Positions 1-11,887 of a stretch of DNA of 64,000 nucleotides are shown in pieces; the stretch's first letter is position 1, and the number at the start of each line of letters is the position of its first letter. Source of the DNA: Megaustenia siamemsis (lineage: Eukaryota; Mollusca; Gastropoda; Stylommatophora; Ariophantidae); assembly GCA_032433765.1 (NCBI GenBank), contig JAVIAB010000159.1, forward strand, positions 61,559,810 through 61,623,809, written 5' to 3'. A model generated the notes under the pieces. That model saw only the letters and a program-made list of their open reading frames with translations. It did not search any database and was not told the DNA's origin. The position numbers were made by a program, and so were the translations under genes.

Positions 1-935
1 TTTGCTGCCTGCTTACCTATTGGGATGTTTCCATCCTTCTTCATTGTAATTTTATTGTTCATGTACCCTCATCAATGAACCGTTTTACTTGCTTCCACAC
101 TTTTCTAATGTCACGTTCAAGGTTCAATGACTTCTGTTTTCTCTTTCCAGCACCTCAGTCTGGGTTGTAGTTTAGCCCATTGAAATTTGGCTTTAGCATG
201 CTGATAGTTATTGGGGTGTTCCTGGCAAGGGGTTATTTACTGACTGCTTTCGTCCTTGTGCAGTTGCTCTAGTTCACTACTCCACTATGGTTTGTAGTGT
301 TGCCGTGCCCCTCTAGGTATTGTTTCACTGGCAGCTTGTATTATTAATCTACTGAATTCATCAACTATTGTGTTGATGTCTCTGTCTGTATTTAGACCTT
401 TAGTCAGTACACTGGTGTAATGTTGATACATTTTCCAGTCTGCCTTTTTGTAATTCCATCTGGAGAGAGTGCTGCACTTCCTGGCGGAGTCATTTTTCAC
501 CACTAAAAATACTGGTCGGTGTCGCTGCCTCCAAGTTGTTTGACAACAATACGTGTGATATTCTAATCCAGGTCTGGTGAACAGAAAGCAAAATCTGGTG
601 TAGATGTGGTATGCCATGATCTGGAATAGAATGTTGATGGATCTGTTGTCTGGTTTAGCAGCCCATTATTAAGCCCATTATTGTCCTGCCAATTTTCAAG
701 CTCTTCACCTCTCTTGTCCATATGTTCATAGCCCCAGCTCTGGGAATGACTGTTAAAGTCTCCACATACAATTATTCTTTCTTTTAATAAAAGTGAGTCT
801 AGTGTCAGTGGGCGGGGTCGCTCGGACAGCAGTAGTTAAGTAAATGAAAGTCTGTATTTTCTGCCCTGAGGTGCAGTTTTCGAAATTCCGCCCCATACAT
901 TTCAAGATGACATGCATTATTGTTGTTCTTTTCAA
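1..935 (-). pseudogene. Non-LTR retrotransposon fragment (nLTR-J), endonuclease and linker
   Basis: Read on the minus strand, about 750-830 encodes an APE-type endonuclease core with the motif CGDFNSHSQSWGY, whose D and N are the usual catalytic pair. It is followed by a stretch ending TSTPDFAF. Frame changes then lead to the post-endonuclease linker at 285-617, where WNYKKADWKMYQ is typical of Jockey/CR1-type LINEs. The reading continues, broken, to the window edge. Stop codons and frameshifts separate the pieces, so this is a decayed copy cut by the window start. The RT domain would lie beyond position 1. The clade assignment is by motif only. Nothing recognisable lies between 936 and 1150. 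Confidence 0.65.
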
Positions 936-1149
936 GTGTCGATATTTCGCCTTTTTGTCTGTTTTTTTTTTTTCTGTCAGATCACACTAGTATTTCCTAA
1001 TCATCAAGGCTATGTCGTTGTTTAGATGGGTTTCAGGAGATTCAGGAGAGCTAAGATGAGATCGAGGGTAGACTTGCAAACTAATGGGTTTTGTTGAAGA
1101 CAAGATGAAAGCACTTATGGACTATTGATGATAGTGCGATGATGGTAGT

Positions 1150-1445
1150 CCAGCGACCAACACTAACACTAAATGTATGCCCTGTCTACACCAACACATT
1201 GCTAAATGTGTATTACCTCTCTACAACAAAGTGCAGCTACAGTTATCTCATCCGTCTATACCAAAGTATAGCGCATTTCATGCCATCAGTGTACATAACG
1301 GTTTTACTAAATGTATCACATCTCTCTATATAAAAGCTTTACTAACTCTGTTTCATCTGTCCTCACCAACAAACCACTACATTTGTCTCATGTTTATACA
1401 TCAACGTCTTACAAAATGTATCCTCTCTGTTTACAGCAACCTAGA
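1150..1445. repeat. Degenerate minisatellite related to the 15.3-15.6 kb array
   Basis: About five to seven diverged copies share the words CTAAATGTAT and CATCTCTCTA, separated by ACCAACAC-like segments. The same words occur in the cleaner 41-bp array at 15300-15620, so this looks like an older relative. The small open frames here fall within the repeat and are not considered genes. Confidence 0.4.
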
Positions 1446-1547
1446 ACATCCAAACAAATAACACCAGGGCTAAAATCAAGAATAGCAAAATGTTATATGA
1501 TCACAATATTCTTGTATGGTGCAGATGTAAAAACGCGATGGTACTAA
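1446..1547 (+). pseudogene. LINE fragment nLTR-A (RT thumb/connection)
   Basis: The translation contains SKQITPGLKSRIAKCY followed by IFLYGADVKTRW. This matches the SKQI..GLKLRIAKCY region of the longer nLTR-A copies at 19.1-20.2 kb and 43.1-43.6 kb. Only about 100 bp remain. Position 1548-1690 is unique-looking sequence with no recognised feature. Confidence 0.5.
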
Positions 1548-1689
1548 CAATCTTAATCTCGCCTATTCATTCGTTCGTGTTATGTAATTGATTGAGCTTT
1601 GATCTTGACTTGCCCACGCTTTTGATGGACTGACCGCGCTTACTTCTTCCTCCGCGGTTGTTTTCTCCACATTGTGCAGTCATTCGGCT

Positions 1690-4600
1690 GATGCTGACTG
1701 AGGCAAGGCTCGTAATGCTTGAGCCCGACCTGGTGTTCTCCTGACAGAGGCAAGGCTCGTTAAGATTTTAGCCCGACCTGGTGTTCTCCTGACAGAGGCA
1801 AGGATCGTTAAGATTTTAGCCCGACCTGGTGTTCTCCTGACAGAGGCAAGGCTCGTTAAGATTTTAGCCTGACTGGTGTTCTCCTGACAGAGGCAAGGCT
1901 CGTTAAGATTTTAGCCCGACCTGGTGTTCTCCTGACAGAGGCAAGGTTCGTAATGCTTGAGCCCGACCTGGTGTTCTCCTGACAGAGGCAAGACTCGTTA
2001 AGATTTTAGCCCGACCTGGTGTTCTCCTGACAGAGGCAAGGCTCGTTAAGATTTTAGCACGACCTGGTGTTCTCCTGACAGAGGCAAGGCTCGTTAAGAT
2101 TTTAGCCCGACCTGGTGTTCTCCTGACAGAGGCAAGGCTCGTTAAGATTTTAGCCCGACCTGGTGTTCTCCTGACAGAGGCAAGGCTCGTAATGCTTGAG
2201 CCCGACCTGGTGTTCTCCTGACAGAGGCAAGGTTCTTAAGATTTAGCCCGACCTGGTGTTCTCCTGACAGAGGCAAGGCTCGTTAAGATTTTAGCCCGAT
2301 CTGGTGTTCTCCTGACAAAGGCAAGGCTCGTTAAGATTTTAGCCCGACCTGGTGTTCTCCTGACAGAGGCAAGGCTCGTAATGCTTGAGCCCGACCTGGT
2401 GTTCTCCTGACTGAGGCAAGGCTCGTTAAGATTTTAGCCCGACCTGGTGTTCTCCTGACTGAGGCAAGGCTCGTAATGCTAGAGCCCGACCTGGTGTTCT
2501 CCTGACTGAGGCAAGGCTCGTTAAGATTTTAGCCCGACCAGGTGTTCTCCTGACAGAGGCAGGGCTCTTAATGCTTGAGCCCGACCTGGTGTTCTCCTGA
2601 CTGAGGCAAGGCTCGTTAAGATTTTAGCCCGACCTGGTGTTCTCCTGACTGAGGCAAGGCTCGTAATGCTTGAGCCCGACCTGGTGTTCTCCTGACAGAG
2701 GCAAGGTTCGTTAAGATTTAGCCCGACCTGGTGTTCTCCTGACAGAGGCAAGGCTCGTTAAGATTTTAGCCCGATCTGGTGTTCTCCTGACAGAGGCAAT
2801 GCTCGTTAAGATTTTAGCCCGACCTGGTGTTCTCCTGACAGAGGCAAGGTTTGTTAAGATTTAGCCCGACCTGGTGTTCTCCTGACAGAGGCAAGGCTCG
2901 TTAAGATTTTAGCCCGACCTGGTGTTCTCCTGACAGAGGCAAGGCTCGTATGCTAGAGCCCGACCTGGTGTTCTCCTGACTGAGGCAAGGCTCGTTAAGA
3001 TTTTAGCCCGACCTGGTGTTCTCCTGACTGAGGCAAGGCTCGTTAAGATTTTAGCCCGACCTGGTGTTCTCCTGACAGAGGCAAGGCTCGTAATACTTGA
3101 GCCCGACCTGGTGTTCTCCTGACAGAGGCAAGGCTCGTAATGCTTGAGCCCGACCTGGTGTTCTCGTGACTGAGGCAAGGCTCGTTAAGATTTTAGCCCG
3201 ACCTGGTGTTCTCCTGACTGAGGCAAGGCTCGTTAAGATTTTAGCCCGATCTGGTGTTCTCCTGACAGAGGCAAGGCTCGTTAAGATTTTAGCCCGACCT
3301 GGTGTTCTCCTGACAAGGCAAAGCTCTTTAAGATTTTAGCCCGACCTGGTGTTCTCGTGACTGAGGCAAGGCTCGTTAAGATTTTAGCCCGACCTGGTGT
3401 TCTATTGACTGAGGCTAGGCTCGTTAAGATTTTAGCCCGACCTGGTGTTCTCCTGACAGAGGCAAGGCTCGTTAAGATTGACCCCGACCTGGTGTTATCC
3501 TGACAGAGGCAAGGCTGGTTAAGGTTTTAGCCCGACCTGGTGTTCTCCTGACAGAAGCAAGGCTCGCTAAGTTTTAGCCCGACCTGGTGTTCTCCTGACA
3601 GAGGCAAGGCTCGTTAAGATTTTAGCCCGACCTGGTGTTCTCCTGACAAAGGCAAGGCTCGTAATGATTGAGCCCGACCTGGTGTTCTCCTGACAGAGGC
3701 AAGGCTCGTTAAGATTTTAGCCCGACCTGGTGTTCTCCTGACAGAGGCAAGGCTCGTTAAGATTTCGGGCCCGACCTGGTGTTCTCCTGACAGAGGCAAG
3801 GCTCGTAATGCTTGAGCCCGACCTGGTGTTCTCCTGACAGAGGCAAGGCTCGTTAAGATTTTAGCCCGACCAGGTGTTCTCCTGACAGAGGCAAGGCTCG
3901 TTAAGATTTTAGCCCGACCTGGTGTTCTCCTGACAGAGGCAAGGCTCGTTAAGATTTTAGCCCGACCTGGTGTTCTCCTGACAGAGGCAAGGCTCGTAAT
4001 GCTTGAGCCCGATCTGGTGTTCTCCTGACAGAGGCAAGGCTCGTTAAGATTTTAGCCCGGCCTGGTGTTCTCCTGACAGAGGCAAGGCTCGCTAAGATTT
4101 TAGTCCGACCTGGTGTTCTTCTGACAGAGGCAAGGCTCGTAATGCTTGACCCCGACCTGGTGTTCTCCTGACAGAGGCAAGGCTCGTAATGCTTGACCCC
4201 GACCTGGTGTTCTCCTGACAGAGGTAAGGCTCGTTAAGATTTTAGCTCTACTGGTGTTCTCCTGATAGAGGCAAGGCTCGTTAAGATTTTAGCCCGACTT
4301 GTGTTCTCCTGATAGAGGCAAGGCTCGTTAAGATTTACCCGACTGGTGTTCTCCTGACAGAAGCAAGGCTCGTTAAGATTTTAGCCCGACTGGTGTTCTA
4401 TTGACTGAGGCTAGGCTCGTTAAGATTTTAGCCCGACCTGGTGTTCTCCTGACTGAGGCAAGGCTCGTTAAGATTTTAGCCCGACCTGGTGTTCTCCTGA
4501 CTGAGGCAAGGCTCGTTAAGATTTTAGCCCGACCAGGTGTTCTCCTGACAGAGGCAGGGCTCTTAATGCTTGAGCCCGACCTGGTGTTCTCCTGACTGAG

Positions 4601-6121
4601 GCAAGGCTCGTTAAGATTTTAGCCCGACCTGGTGTTCTCCTGACTGAGGCAAGGCTCGTAATGCTTGAGCCCGACCTGGTGTTCTCCTGACAGAGGCAGG
4701 TTCGTTAAGATTTAGCCCGACCTGGTGTTCTCCTGACAGAGGCAAGGCTCGTTAAGATTTTAGCCCGATCTGGTGTTCTCCTGACAGAGGCAATGCTCGT
4801 TAAGATTTTAGCCCGAACTGGTGTTCTCCTGACAGAGGCAAGGTTTGTTAAGATTTAGCCCGACCTGGTGTTCTCCTGACAGAGGCAAGGCTCGTTAAGA
4901 TTTTAGCCCGACCTGGTGTTCTCCTGACAGAGGCAAGGCTCGTAATGCTAGAGCCCGACCTGGTGTTCTCCTGACTGAGGCAAGGCTCGTTAAGATTTTA
5001 GCCCGACCTGGTGTTCTCCTGACTGAGGCAAGGCTCGTTAAGATTTTAGCCCGACCTGGTGTTCTCCTGACAGAGGCAAGGCTCGTAATACTTGAGCCCG
5101 ACCTGGTGTTCTCCTGACAGAGGCAAGGCTCGTAATGCTTGAGCCCGACCTGGTGTTCTCGTGACTGAGGCAAGGCTCGTTAAGATTTTAGCCCGACCTG
5201 GTGTTCTCCTGACTGAGGCAAGGCTCGTTAAGATTTTAGCCCGATCTGGTGTTCTCCTGACAGAGGCAAGGCTCGTTAAGATTTTAGCCCGACCTGGTGT
5301 TCTCCTGACAAGGCAAAGCTCTTTAAGATTTTAGCCCGACCTGGTGTTCTCCTGACTGAGGCAAGGCTCGTTAAGATTTTAGCCCGACCTGGTGTTCTAT
5401 TGACTGAGGCTAGGCTCGTTAAGATTTTAGCCCGACTGGTGTTCTTCTGACAGAGGCAAGGCTCGTTAAGATTGACCCCGACCTGGTGTTCTCCTGACAG
5501 AGGCAAGGCTGGTTAAGGTTTTAGCCCGACCTGGTGTTCTCCTGACAGAAGCAAGGCTCGCTAAGGTTTTAGCCCGACCTGGTGTTCTCCTGACAGAGGC
5601 AAGGCTCGTTAAGATTTTAGCCCGACCTGGTGTTCTCCTGACAAAGGCAAGGCTCGTAATGATTGAGCCCGACCTGGTGTTCTCCTGACAGAGGCAAGGC
5701 TCGTTAAGATTTTAGCCCGACCTGGTGTTCTCCTGACAGAGGCAAGGCTCGTTAAGATTTTAGTCCGACCTGGTGTTCTCCTGACAGAGGCAAGGCTCGT
5801 AATGCTTGAGCCCGACCTGGTGTTCTCCTGACAGAGGCAAGGCTCGTTAAGATTTTAGCCCGACCTGGTGTTCTCCTGACAGAGGCAAGGGTCGTTGAGA
5901 TTTTAGCCCGACCTGGTGTTCTCCTGACAGAGGCAAGGCTCGTTAAGATTTTAGCCCGACCTGGTGTTCTCCTGACAGAGGCAAGGCTCGTTAAGATTTA
6001 ACCCGACTGGTGTTCTCCTGACAGAAGCAAGGCTCGTTAAGATTTTAGCCCGACTGGTGTTCTCCTGACAGAAGCAAGGCTCGTTAAGATTTTAGCCCGA
6101 CCTTGTGTTCTCCTGACAGAG
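1690..6121. repeat. 47/48-bp satellite array, about 90 copies
   Basis: Tandem units of two main types alternate. A 48-bp type carries GGCTCGTTAAGATTTTAG and a 47-bp type carries GGCTCGTAATGCTTGAG. Both share CCCGACCTGGTGTTCTCCTGA. Copies differ by a few substitutions and small indels (CAGAGG versus CTGAGG, GACC versus GATC). Short reading frames inside it (for example 2909-3178 and 4895-5173 minus) arise because 48 is divisible by three, and are not genes. The array stops where the Penelope-like palindrome begins, and a short remnant resumes beyond that palindrome at 13285. Confidence 0.95.
2521..5645. repeat. Higher-order duplication inside the 48-bp satellite (shift about 2 kb)
   Basis: Rare variants recur in the same order in two blocks starting near 2521 and near 4516. 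They include the GACCAGGTG unit followed by GGCAGGGCTCTTAATG, the GGTTTGTTAAGATTTAG unit, the ACAAGGCAAAGCTCTTTAAG unit, the TCTATTGACTGAGGCTAGG unit and the GATTGACCCCGACC unit. The offset is about 1,990 bp and drifts slightly through small indels. The second block is therefore a copy of a roughly 1.1-kb or longer stretch of the first, which shows unequal exchange at the kilobase scale. Confidence 0.8.
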
Positions 6122-6192
6122 GGAGCCAATGGTGGGGTGTGCTAAACACTCCAAGGTATGGTGACAGCTTTACAAATAAAGAACACAACACA

Positions 6193-6229
6193 ATACTGAC
6201 GTTTCGGCCTGTGGCCTTCTTCAGAATAC
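6193..6229 (-). ncRNA. Hammerhead-like ribozyme motif, left PLE copy
   Basis: The minus strand reads CTGAAGA, then a stem GGCC-ACA-GGCC, then GAAAC and GTC. This is the conserved hammerhead core (CUGANGA, stem II, GAAA, NUH). Helix I can form between GTATT (6225-6229) and AGTAT (6193-6197), with two wobble pairs. Helix III would be only AC/GT with no loop, so efficient folding probably needs a dimer. PLEs are known to carry hammerhead motifs in their terminal repeats. Activity is inferred. Confidence 0.7.
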
Positions 6230-7473
6230 AGGGACAACGACAACAAGCGGTGAAGCACAATTACTACATGTTAGATGATCAAGTGGAGGGCGAGGAAAGT
6301 AGGATGCAGAAATAAGAAAAGAGAGAAATGAATTTTACATGATGAGAGGTATGATGGGCGTCAAAATATATAAAATAGAAAAAGAGAGAGAAAAATGTAT
6401 AATAAATTGTACTTAGCTGAGCTCAGAGCAGGAAAACTGTAATCCGTGCTGAAACAAGTCGGAATGACTAAAAGCGCAGAGAACGTGTATAGAAAGCAAC
6501 ACGTGACAAAGACAGGTCAGTAAAGAGGGCAAAAGGATCTAATATCGGGAAAACTAAAAAGGGGGGGGGGAAAGGGGGGATAGACGAGGACACTCCTGGA
6601 CACAACAAGCAATACATATAAATCACTCAACAATGGAAGTGAGAGATCACGCGAGAGGTTAAGAGAAAGAAATTGAATGACACGACAAAGTAGTAAACTA
6701 GGCAGTGGGTGAGAGAGATGGACTCTACAGAATGGATGGCCTCGAACTGAAAGAGTTGAGAGGTAGGTCAACGAAAGGAAGGATTGGATACTGGAGGAAG
6801 AGATACGGTGAGGAAGAATAATAAAGCCGGTATAATGAGAAGGGCGATAGAGGGGTGGTCCGGAGGAAGTTAGTCTATCGGGAGGTATGGAAGTATTAGA
6901 GGAGGAGGTATGGAGAGGAGGGATAATAAGCAGGTATGTGAAAACTGGATAGGGGGAGAGGCGGTAGGTCAGAAGTGAATGGAAAAAGAGAAAGTCTGGA
7001 AGAAGTGGAGCAATAGGGGATGGTGTGCAAGAGGTATGAACCATAGGAGGTAAAGAAGTAGGGAAATGATAGAACAAGGGGGGAATGAAAGTGGGCATCA
7101 GGAAAAGGGGGATACTGGAATAGTAGGTATAGATGAGTAGTGACTACAAGTGAATAGAGAGGAGAGGGGTGAGCTAGGAGTAGATCAGCAGAGGGGTGGT
7201 AGGAAGGACGAGGGACAATAGAGGTGGGCAGAGAGATCGTACGTACAGTCCAGGTGGAGAGGTGATATAGTGATAAAGAGGTAAAGGACATGAAGGTAGA
7301 CAGAAGAGAAAAAGGTGTAGGGAGAGAGGGGGGGTTTAGGAGGAAGAAGGCAAGATGGGGGTTACTCAAAGAGGATATGAAAAGCAGGGATGGACGAGGA
7401 GTAGAGGACCCAAGAAGAGAAATAGGAAGAGAGGTCCATAGGTGGGAGGGTGGAGTCGGAGGCCGGAGGGTCC

Positions 7474-8209
7474 TCAGAGGGACAGGGATACATTGATGCC
7501 ACGAGGGGTGAGGCAGCCCCAACGAGCGATCAGACGGTGCTCAAGAGTGAGCCGACTGTGGTGATCAGAGGAGCATGATACTAGGCCAGTTACCAAGACA
7601 TCAGTCTTACCTCGATGGCCCCTCGAGTTAAAGTGGGCTGCTACAGGAGTGTCCGCTTCTTGGGTGATGTCATTCAAGTGTTCACGGCACCTATCGCCGA
7701 TTCTGCGACCAGACTGACCGATGTAGGTCAATTTTGCATCGCTTACAGATGATGGCATAAATGATGTTCCGCGATGTGCAAGTGAATCCCTCTCTGATCT
7801 CGAAAGGACCATTAGGGAAGAGGACAGTGTCGGTCTGGAGAACGTGGTCACAAGTTTTACATACTCTCCGGTTGCAGCGGATAGTGCCTCGATGGCTGAA
7901 GTGGTCAGCAGGAAGACGGCCCCTGACAAGAAAGTCTCGGAGGTTCCGGTCACGTCTAAAGGCCACTAGTGGCGGGTCAGTGAAGAGCAGACGAGTAGTA
8001 GAGTCAGATCGAAGAATAGGGAGGTAGCGGTGGATGGTCCTAATGGCGGCGTAGTGGTGAGGGTGATGGGTGAGAGCGAGCACTACTCTATCAGAGGGGG
8101 GATGAGTAGAGGGGGTAAGAGCAGACTGACGTGAAGTGTGGAGAACTCGACGCAGGGCAGGGAGGAGAGCTGATTCTGGATAAAGGCGTCGGCGGAAGAA
8201 ATCAAGCAT
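7474..8209 (-). pseudogene. Penelope-like GIY-YIG endonuclease, left copy
   Basis: After the RT frameshift, the coding sequence resumes at 8209. It contains a cysteine cluster CNRRVCKTC and then FTCTSRNIIYAIICKRC, which is the GIY half with its CxxC. One extra A near 7735 breaks the frame. The YIG half (LTYIGQSGRR, then REHLNDI and a late E in LEHRLIARWG) continues in another frame to the stop near 7474. GIY-YIG nucleases in PLEs nick target DNA for priming. The order RT then GIY-YIG is the standard canonical PLE arrangement. The frame at 7690-7953 that does not match the right copy is a shadow. Confidence 0.8.
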
Positions 8210-8224
8210 GAAGTATGCATTGTG

Positions 8225-9411
8225 AAGAAAATCTTCGTCGTCGTTGGCAAATACGACGAAGTCTGAGAAGCTGAGAATATGGAAGAGAGTTCTTGCAGGA
8301 TGTAGGATGAGAGGAGTCGTAGCGGAGGAAACTATGGGAGCCCGTGGCCTTGTAGAAGACCGAGGTGAGAAGATGAGAGGTGCCCAAGGAGACTAGGATG
8401 GCCAGGAAAGATACGGAGGAGGTGGAGATGTGGAAGGTGATGTGGATAGAGGGGTGGAAATGTCCGACATATTCGATGAAACGGGAGATCTCATCTTCTG
8501 GAAGGTCAGACAGACCAATGCAGTCATCAATGTACCTACGATACATAAGGGGAAGAGGGCCCTGGTAGGTTTGGATAATTTGGTGCTCTAGATAACCCAT
8601 GAAGAGACAAGCATAGCTAGGGCCCATTTTAGTGCCCATCGCCACACCGCTGATCTGGGTGAAGAAATTGCCATTGAACTCGAAAGAGTTGAGGTTCAAG
8701 ACTAATTCTGCTAGACGGAGGAGGACGCCAGTGGCGATGGAGGGTTGGATCCTACGGTCCAGGAAAAACTGAAGAGCTTGAAGGCCGTCGGAGTGGGGAA
8801 TAGAAGTATACAGGGAGCAGACATTCAAAACGAAGAGGCGGTAGTGACGATCAGGAAGGAGGGTGATAGAGGAAAAGATGTTAAGGGCGTCGTTAGTATC
8901 TTTGACATACGAAGGGAGGCCCATAACTATGGGTTGAAAGACACTGTCGAGGAAGTCAGAAATGAGAACCGTAGGACATGAGATGGAAGAGACAATATGA
9001 CGTCCAGGAGAGTCAGGTTTATGTATTTTAGGCAGCATATAAAAAGAGGGTCTGCCCAAGCAGTGGTCAGGAAGGATCATGCTGGAGGAGCTAGAGGGAA
9101 GTAATCCATCCTGAATGAAACGGAGGATCGTACGACGCACCACGGCGTTATTAGAGACAGTAGTGTCGTCGGGGGTGGGGAGGTAGAAAGTCGAGTCGGA
9201 TAATTGTTTATCACCTTCCCGGATATAAAGGTCTTTCCTCCATACCACCACAGACCCGCCCTTGTCAGCCGGCTTGATGACAATATCATCACGTCGGCGA
9301 AGATCCTGGAGGGCTTGGTACTCTTCACTACTAAGATTAGAGCGTCGAAGTCTATGGGGACGAAGTGCCTTAATATCCCGGTAGGTACTGTTAATGAACT
9401 GGTCCAAAGTC
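8225..9411 (-). pseudogene. Penelope-like reverse transcriptase, left copy
   Basis: The open frame runs from the head-to-head junction to about 8225. In order it shows KPADKGGSVVVW (entry to the RT fingers), YMLPKIHKP, RLFVLNVCSLYTSIPH (motif A region), GVAMGTKMGPSYACLFMGYLE (motif B), and YRRYIDDC with the catalytic YIDD. The frame carries upstream sequence out of the junction to 9494, which is not part of the RT. Compared with the right copy, one extra base near 8242 shifts the frame after QLLRLRRIC and cuts RT off from the endonuclease. PLE reverse transcriptases prime from target DNA and resemble telomerase RT. Motif A reads LNVCS here but MDVCS in the right copy, so the metal-binding Asp appears to be lost in this copy. 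Confidence 0.85.
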
Positions 9412-9413
9412 TC

Positions 9414-11887
9414 CAGCATGGCCTGAAACGTGTTCGTCTTGTCGCTTCTAGCCACTCTCGTCTTATATCCCACCTCAACACCCGCCAACAACACCTCCTA
9501 TCCCAACTCCATCTACTCACCTCTAACTTTCCTGGGACTCTTCGCTTCATCCGCCATACCATCCACCACCACAACCGATCTGTGTATGACTTTTTATCCT
9601 CTCAGCACAAACGTAAACTCTTGAACCTCCGTCCTCCTCCTCCTCCTCCTCCCTCACCTCCTCCTCTCCCCAATGCCTCTGACTCTAGCTCCCTTGTCAC
9701 TTGTATTCCCCCTGATTTGCCCCTTTCCGACCATGAGCGCTCTCTTCTCAGCAAGGGTCTTAAGTTTGTCCCCCTTCGCCCTTTGAGTGACTCATTCTCT
9801 CTCTTACGGGACATTCAGGAGTATCACAGACGACTACGACTCAAACTCTATTACTTTAATCATCCGAACTCTTCCTCTCAACCTCCTCCTACAGACGAAT
9901 TTGCCCGCTTTTCCTCCCGTAAATCTGACTGGACTCCCCGCTCGGGCGAATCACAGGCTTTGGACCAGTTCATTAACAGTACCTACCGGGATATTAAGGC
10001 ACTTCGTCCCCATAGACTTCGACACTCTAATCTTAGTAGTGAAGAGTACCAAGCCCTCCAGGATCTTCGCCGACGTGATGATATTGTCATCAAGCCGGCC
10101 GACAAGGCGGCTCTGTGGTGATATGGAGGAAAGACCTTTATATCCGGGAAGGTGATAAACAATTATCCGACTCGACTTTCTACCTCCCCACCCCCGACGA
10201 CACTACTGTCTCTAATAACGCCGTGGTGCGTCGTACGATCCTCCGTTTCATTCAGGATGGATTACTTCCCTCTAGCTCCTCCAGCATGATCCTTCCTGAC
10301 CACTGCTTGGGCAGACCCTCTTTTATATGCTGCCTAAAATACATAAACCTGACTCTCCTGGACGTCCTATTGTCTCTTCCATCTCATGTCCTACGGTTCT
10401 CATTTCTGACTTCCTCGACAGTGTCTTTCAACCCATAGTTATGGGCCTCCCTTCGTATGTCAAAGATACTAACGACGCCCTTAACATCTTTTCCTCTATC
10501 ACCCTCCTTCCTGATCGTCACTACCGCCTCTTCGTTATGGATGTCTGCTCTCTGTATACTTCTATTCCCCACTCCGACGGCCTTCAAGCTCTTCAGTTTT
10601 TCCTGGACCGTAGGATCCAACCCTCCATCGCCACTGGCGTCCTCCTCCGTCTAGCAGAATTAGTCTTGAACCTCAACTCTTCGAGTTCAATGGCAATTTC
10701 TTCACCCAGATCAGCGGTGTGGCGATGGGCACTAAAATGGGCCCTAGCTATGCTTGTCTCTTCATGGGTTATCTAGAGCACCAAATTATCCAAACCTACC
10801 AGGGCCTCTTCCCCTTATGTATCGTAGGTACATTGATGACTGCATTGGTCTGTCTGACCTTCCAGAAGATGAGATCTCCCGTTTCATCGAATATGTCGGA
10901 CATTTCCACCCCTCTATCCACATCACCTTCCACATCTCCACCTCATCCGTATCTTTCCTGGACATCCTAGTCTCCTTGGGCACCTCTCATCTTCTCACCT
11001 CGGTCTTCTACAAGGCCACGGACTCCCATAGTTTCCTCCGCTACGACTCCTCTCATCCTACATCCTGCAAGAACTCTCTTCCATATTCTCAGCTTCTCAG
11101 ACTTCGTCGCCTTTGCCAAGACGACGAAGATTTTCTTCACAATACCCAGCTCATGCTTGATTTCTTCCGCCGACGCCTCTATCCAGAATCAGCTCTCCTC
11201 CCTGCCCTGCGTCGAGTTCTCCACACTTCACGTCAGTCTGCTCTTACCCCCTCTACTCATCCCCCCTCTGATAGAGTAGTGCTCGCTCTCACCCATCACC
11301 CTCACCACTACGCCGCCATTAGGACCATCCACCGCTACCTCCCTATTCTTCGATCTGACCCTACTACTCGTCTGCTCTTCCCTGACCCGCCACTAGTGGC
11401 CTTTAGACGTGACCGGAACCTCCGAGACTTTCTTGTCAGGGGCCGTCTTCCTGCTGACCACTTCAGCCATCGAGGCACTATCCGCTGCAACCGGAGAGTA
11501 TGTAAAACTTGTGACCACGTTCTCCAGGCCGACACTGTCCTCTTCCCTAATGGTCCTTTCGAGATCAGAGAGGGATTCACTTGCACATCGCGGAACATCA
11601 TTTATGCCATCATCTGTAAGCGATGCAAGTTGACCTACATCGGTCAGTCTGGTCGCAGAATCGGCGATATTTGCCGTGAACACTTGAATGACATCACCCA
11701 AGAAGCGGACACTCCTGTAGCAGCCCACTTTAACTCGAGGGGCCATCGAGGTAAGACTGATGTCTTGGTAACTGGCCTAGTATCATGCTCCTCTGATCAC
11801 CACAGTCGGCTCACTCTTGAGCACCGTCTGATCGCTCGTTGGGGCTGCCTCACCCCTCGTGGCATCAATGTATCCCTGTCCCTCTGA
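9414..11887 (+). pseudogene. Penelope-like RT / GIY-YIG polyprotein, right copy
   Basis: The N-terminal part (9414-10121) includes a polyproline run LRPPPPPPP and the stretch LPLSDHERSLLSKGLKFVP, common in PLE N-termini, then TYRDIKALRPH. Relative to the left copy the frame breaks near 10105 (short deletion), near 10320, near 10680 and near 10805. RT motif A (FVMDVCSLYTSIPH) and motif B (AMGTKMGPSY) are legible. The final frame 10754-11887 holds YRRYIDDC, the cysteine cluster CNRRVCKTC, and an uninterrupted GIY-YIG region with IIYAIICKRC, LTYIGQSGRR and a terminal LEHRLIARWG. The two copies carry different lesions, so they decayed after duplication or come from different parents. Neither can make a full protein. 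Confidence 0.85.

Larger units (their letters stand above)
6122..9411 (-). mobile_element. Penelope-like element, 5'-truncated copy (left arm of palindrome)
   Basis: This is a minus-strand copy of a Penelope-like retroelement with reverse transcriptase, GIY-YIG endonuclease and a long 3' region. It is the mirror image of the plus-strand copy at 9412-13239. The two outer ends share the inverted sequence GGAGCCAATGGTGGGGTGTG. Homology to the right copy stops near 9411, just before LDQFINSTYRD, so this copy lacks the N-terminal coding part. The outer end sits directly in the 48-bp satellite. Confidence 0.9.

Noticed and set aside
1690..6121. Possible CRISPR array because of regular repeats
   Set aside because: Units are directly adjacent with no unique spacers, and the surrounding DNA is eukaryotic. 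The same applies to the 23-, 25-, 28-, 33-, 40- and 103-bp arrays.
6517..7522. Two long minus-strand frames (193 and 208 codons), mirrored at 11839-12822
   Set aside because: They fall in the pyrimidine-rich untranslated region of the Penelope-like elements. They have no domain, and both arms show indels that break them differently.
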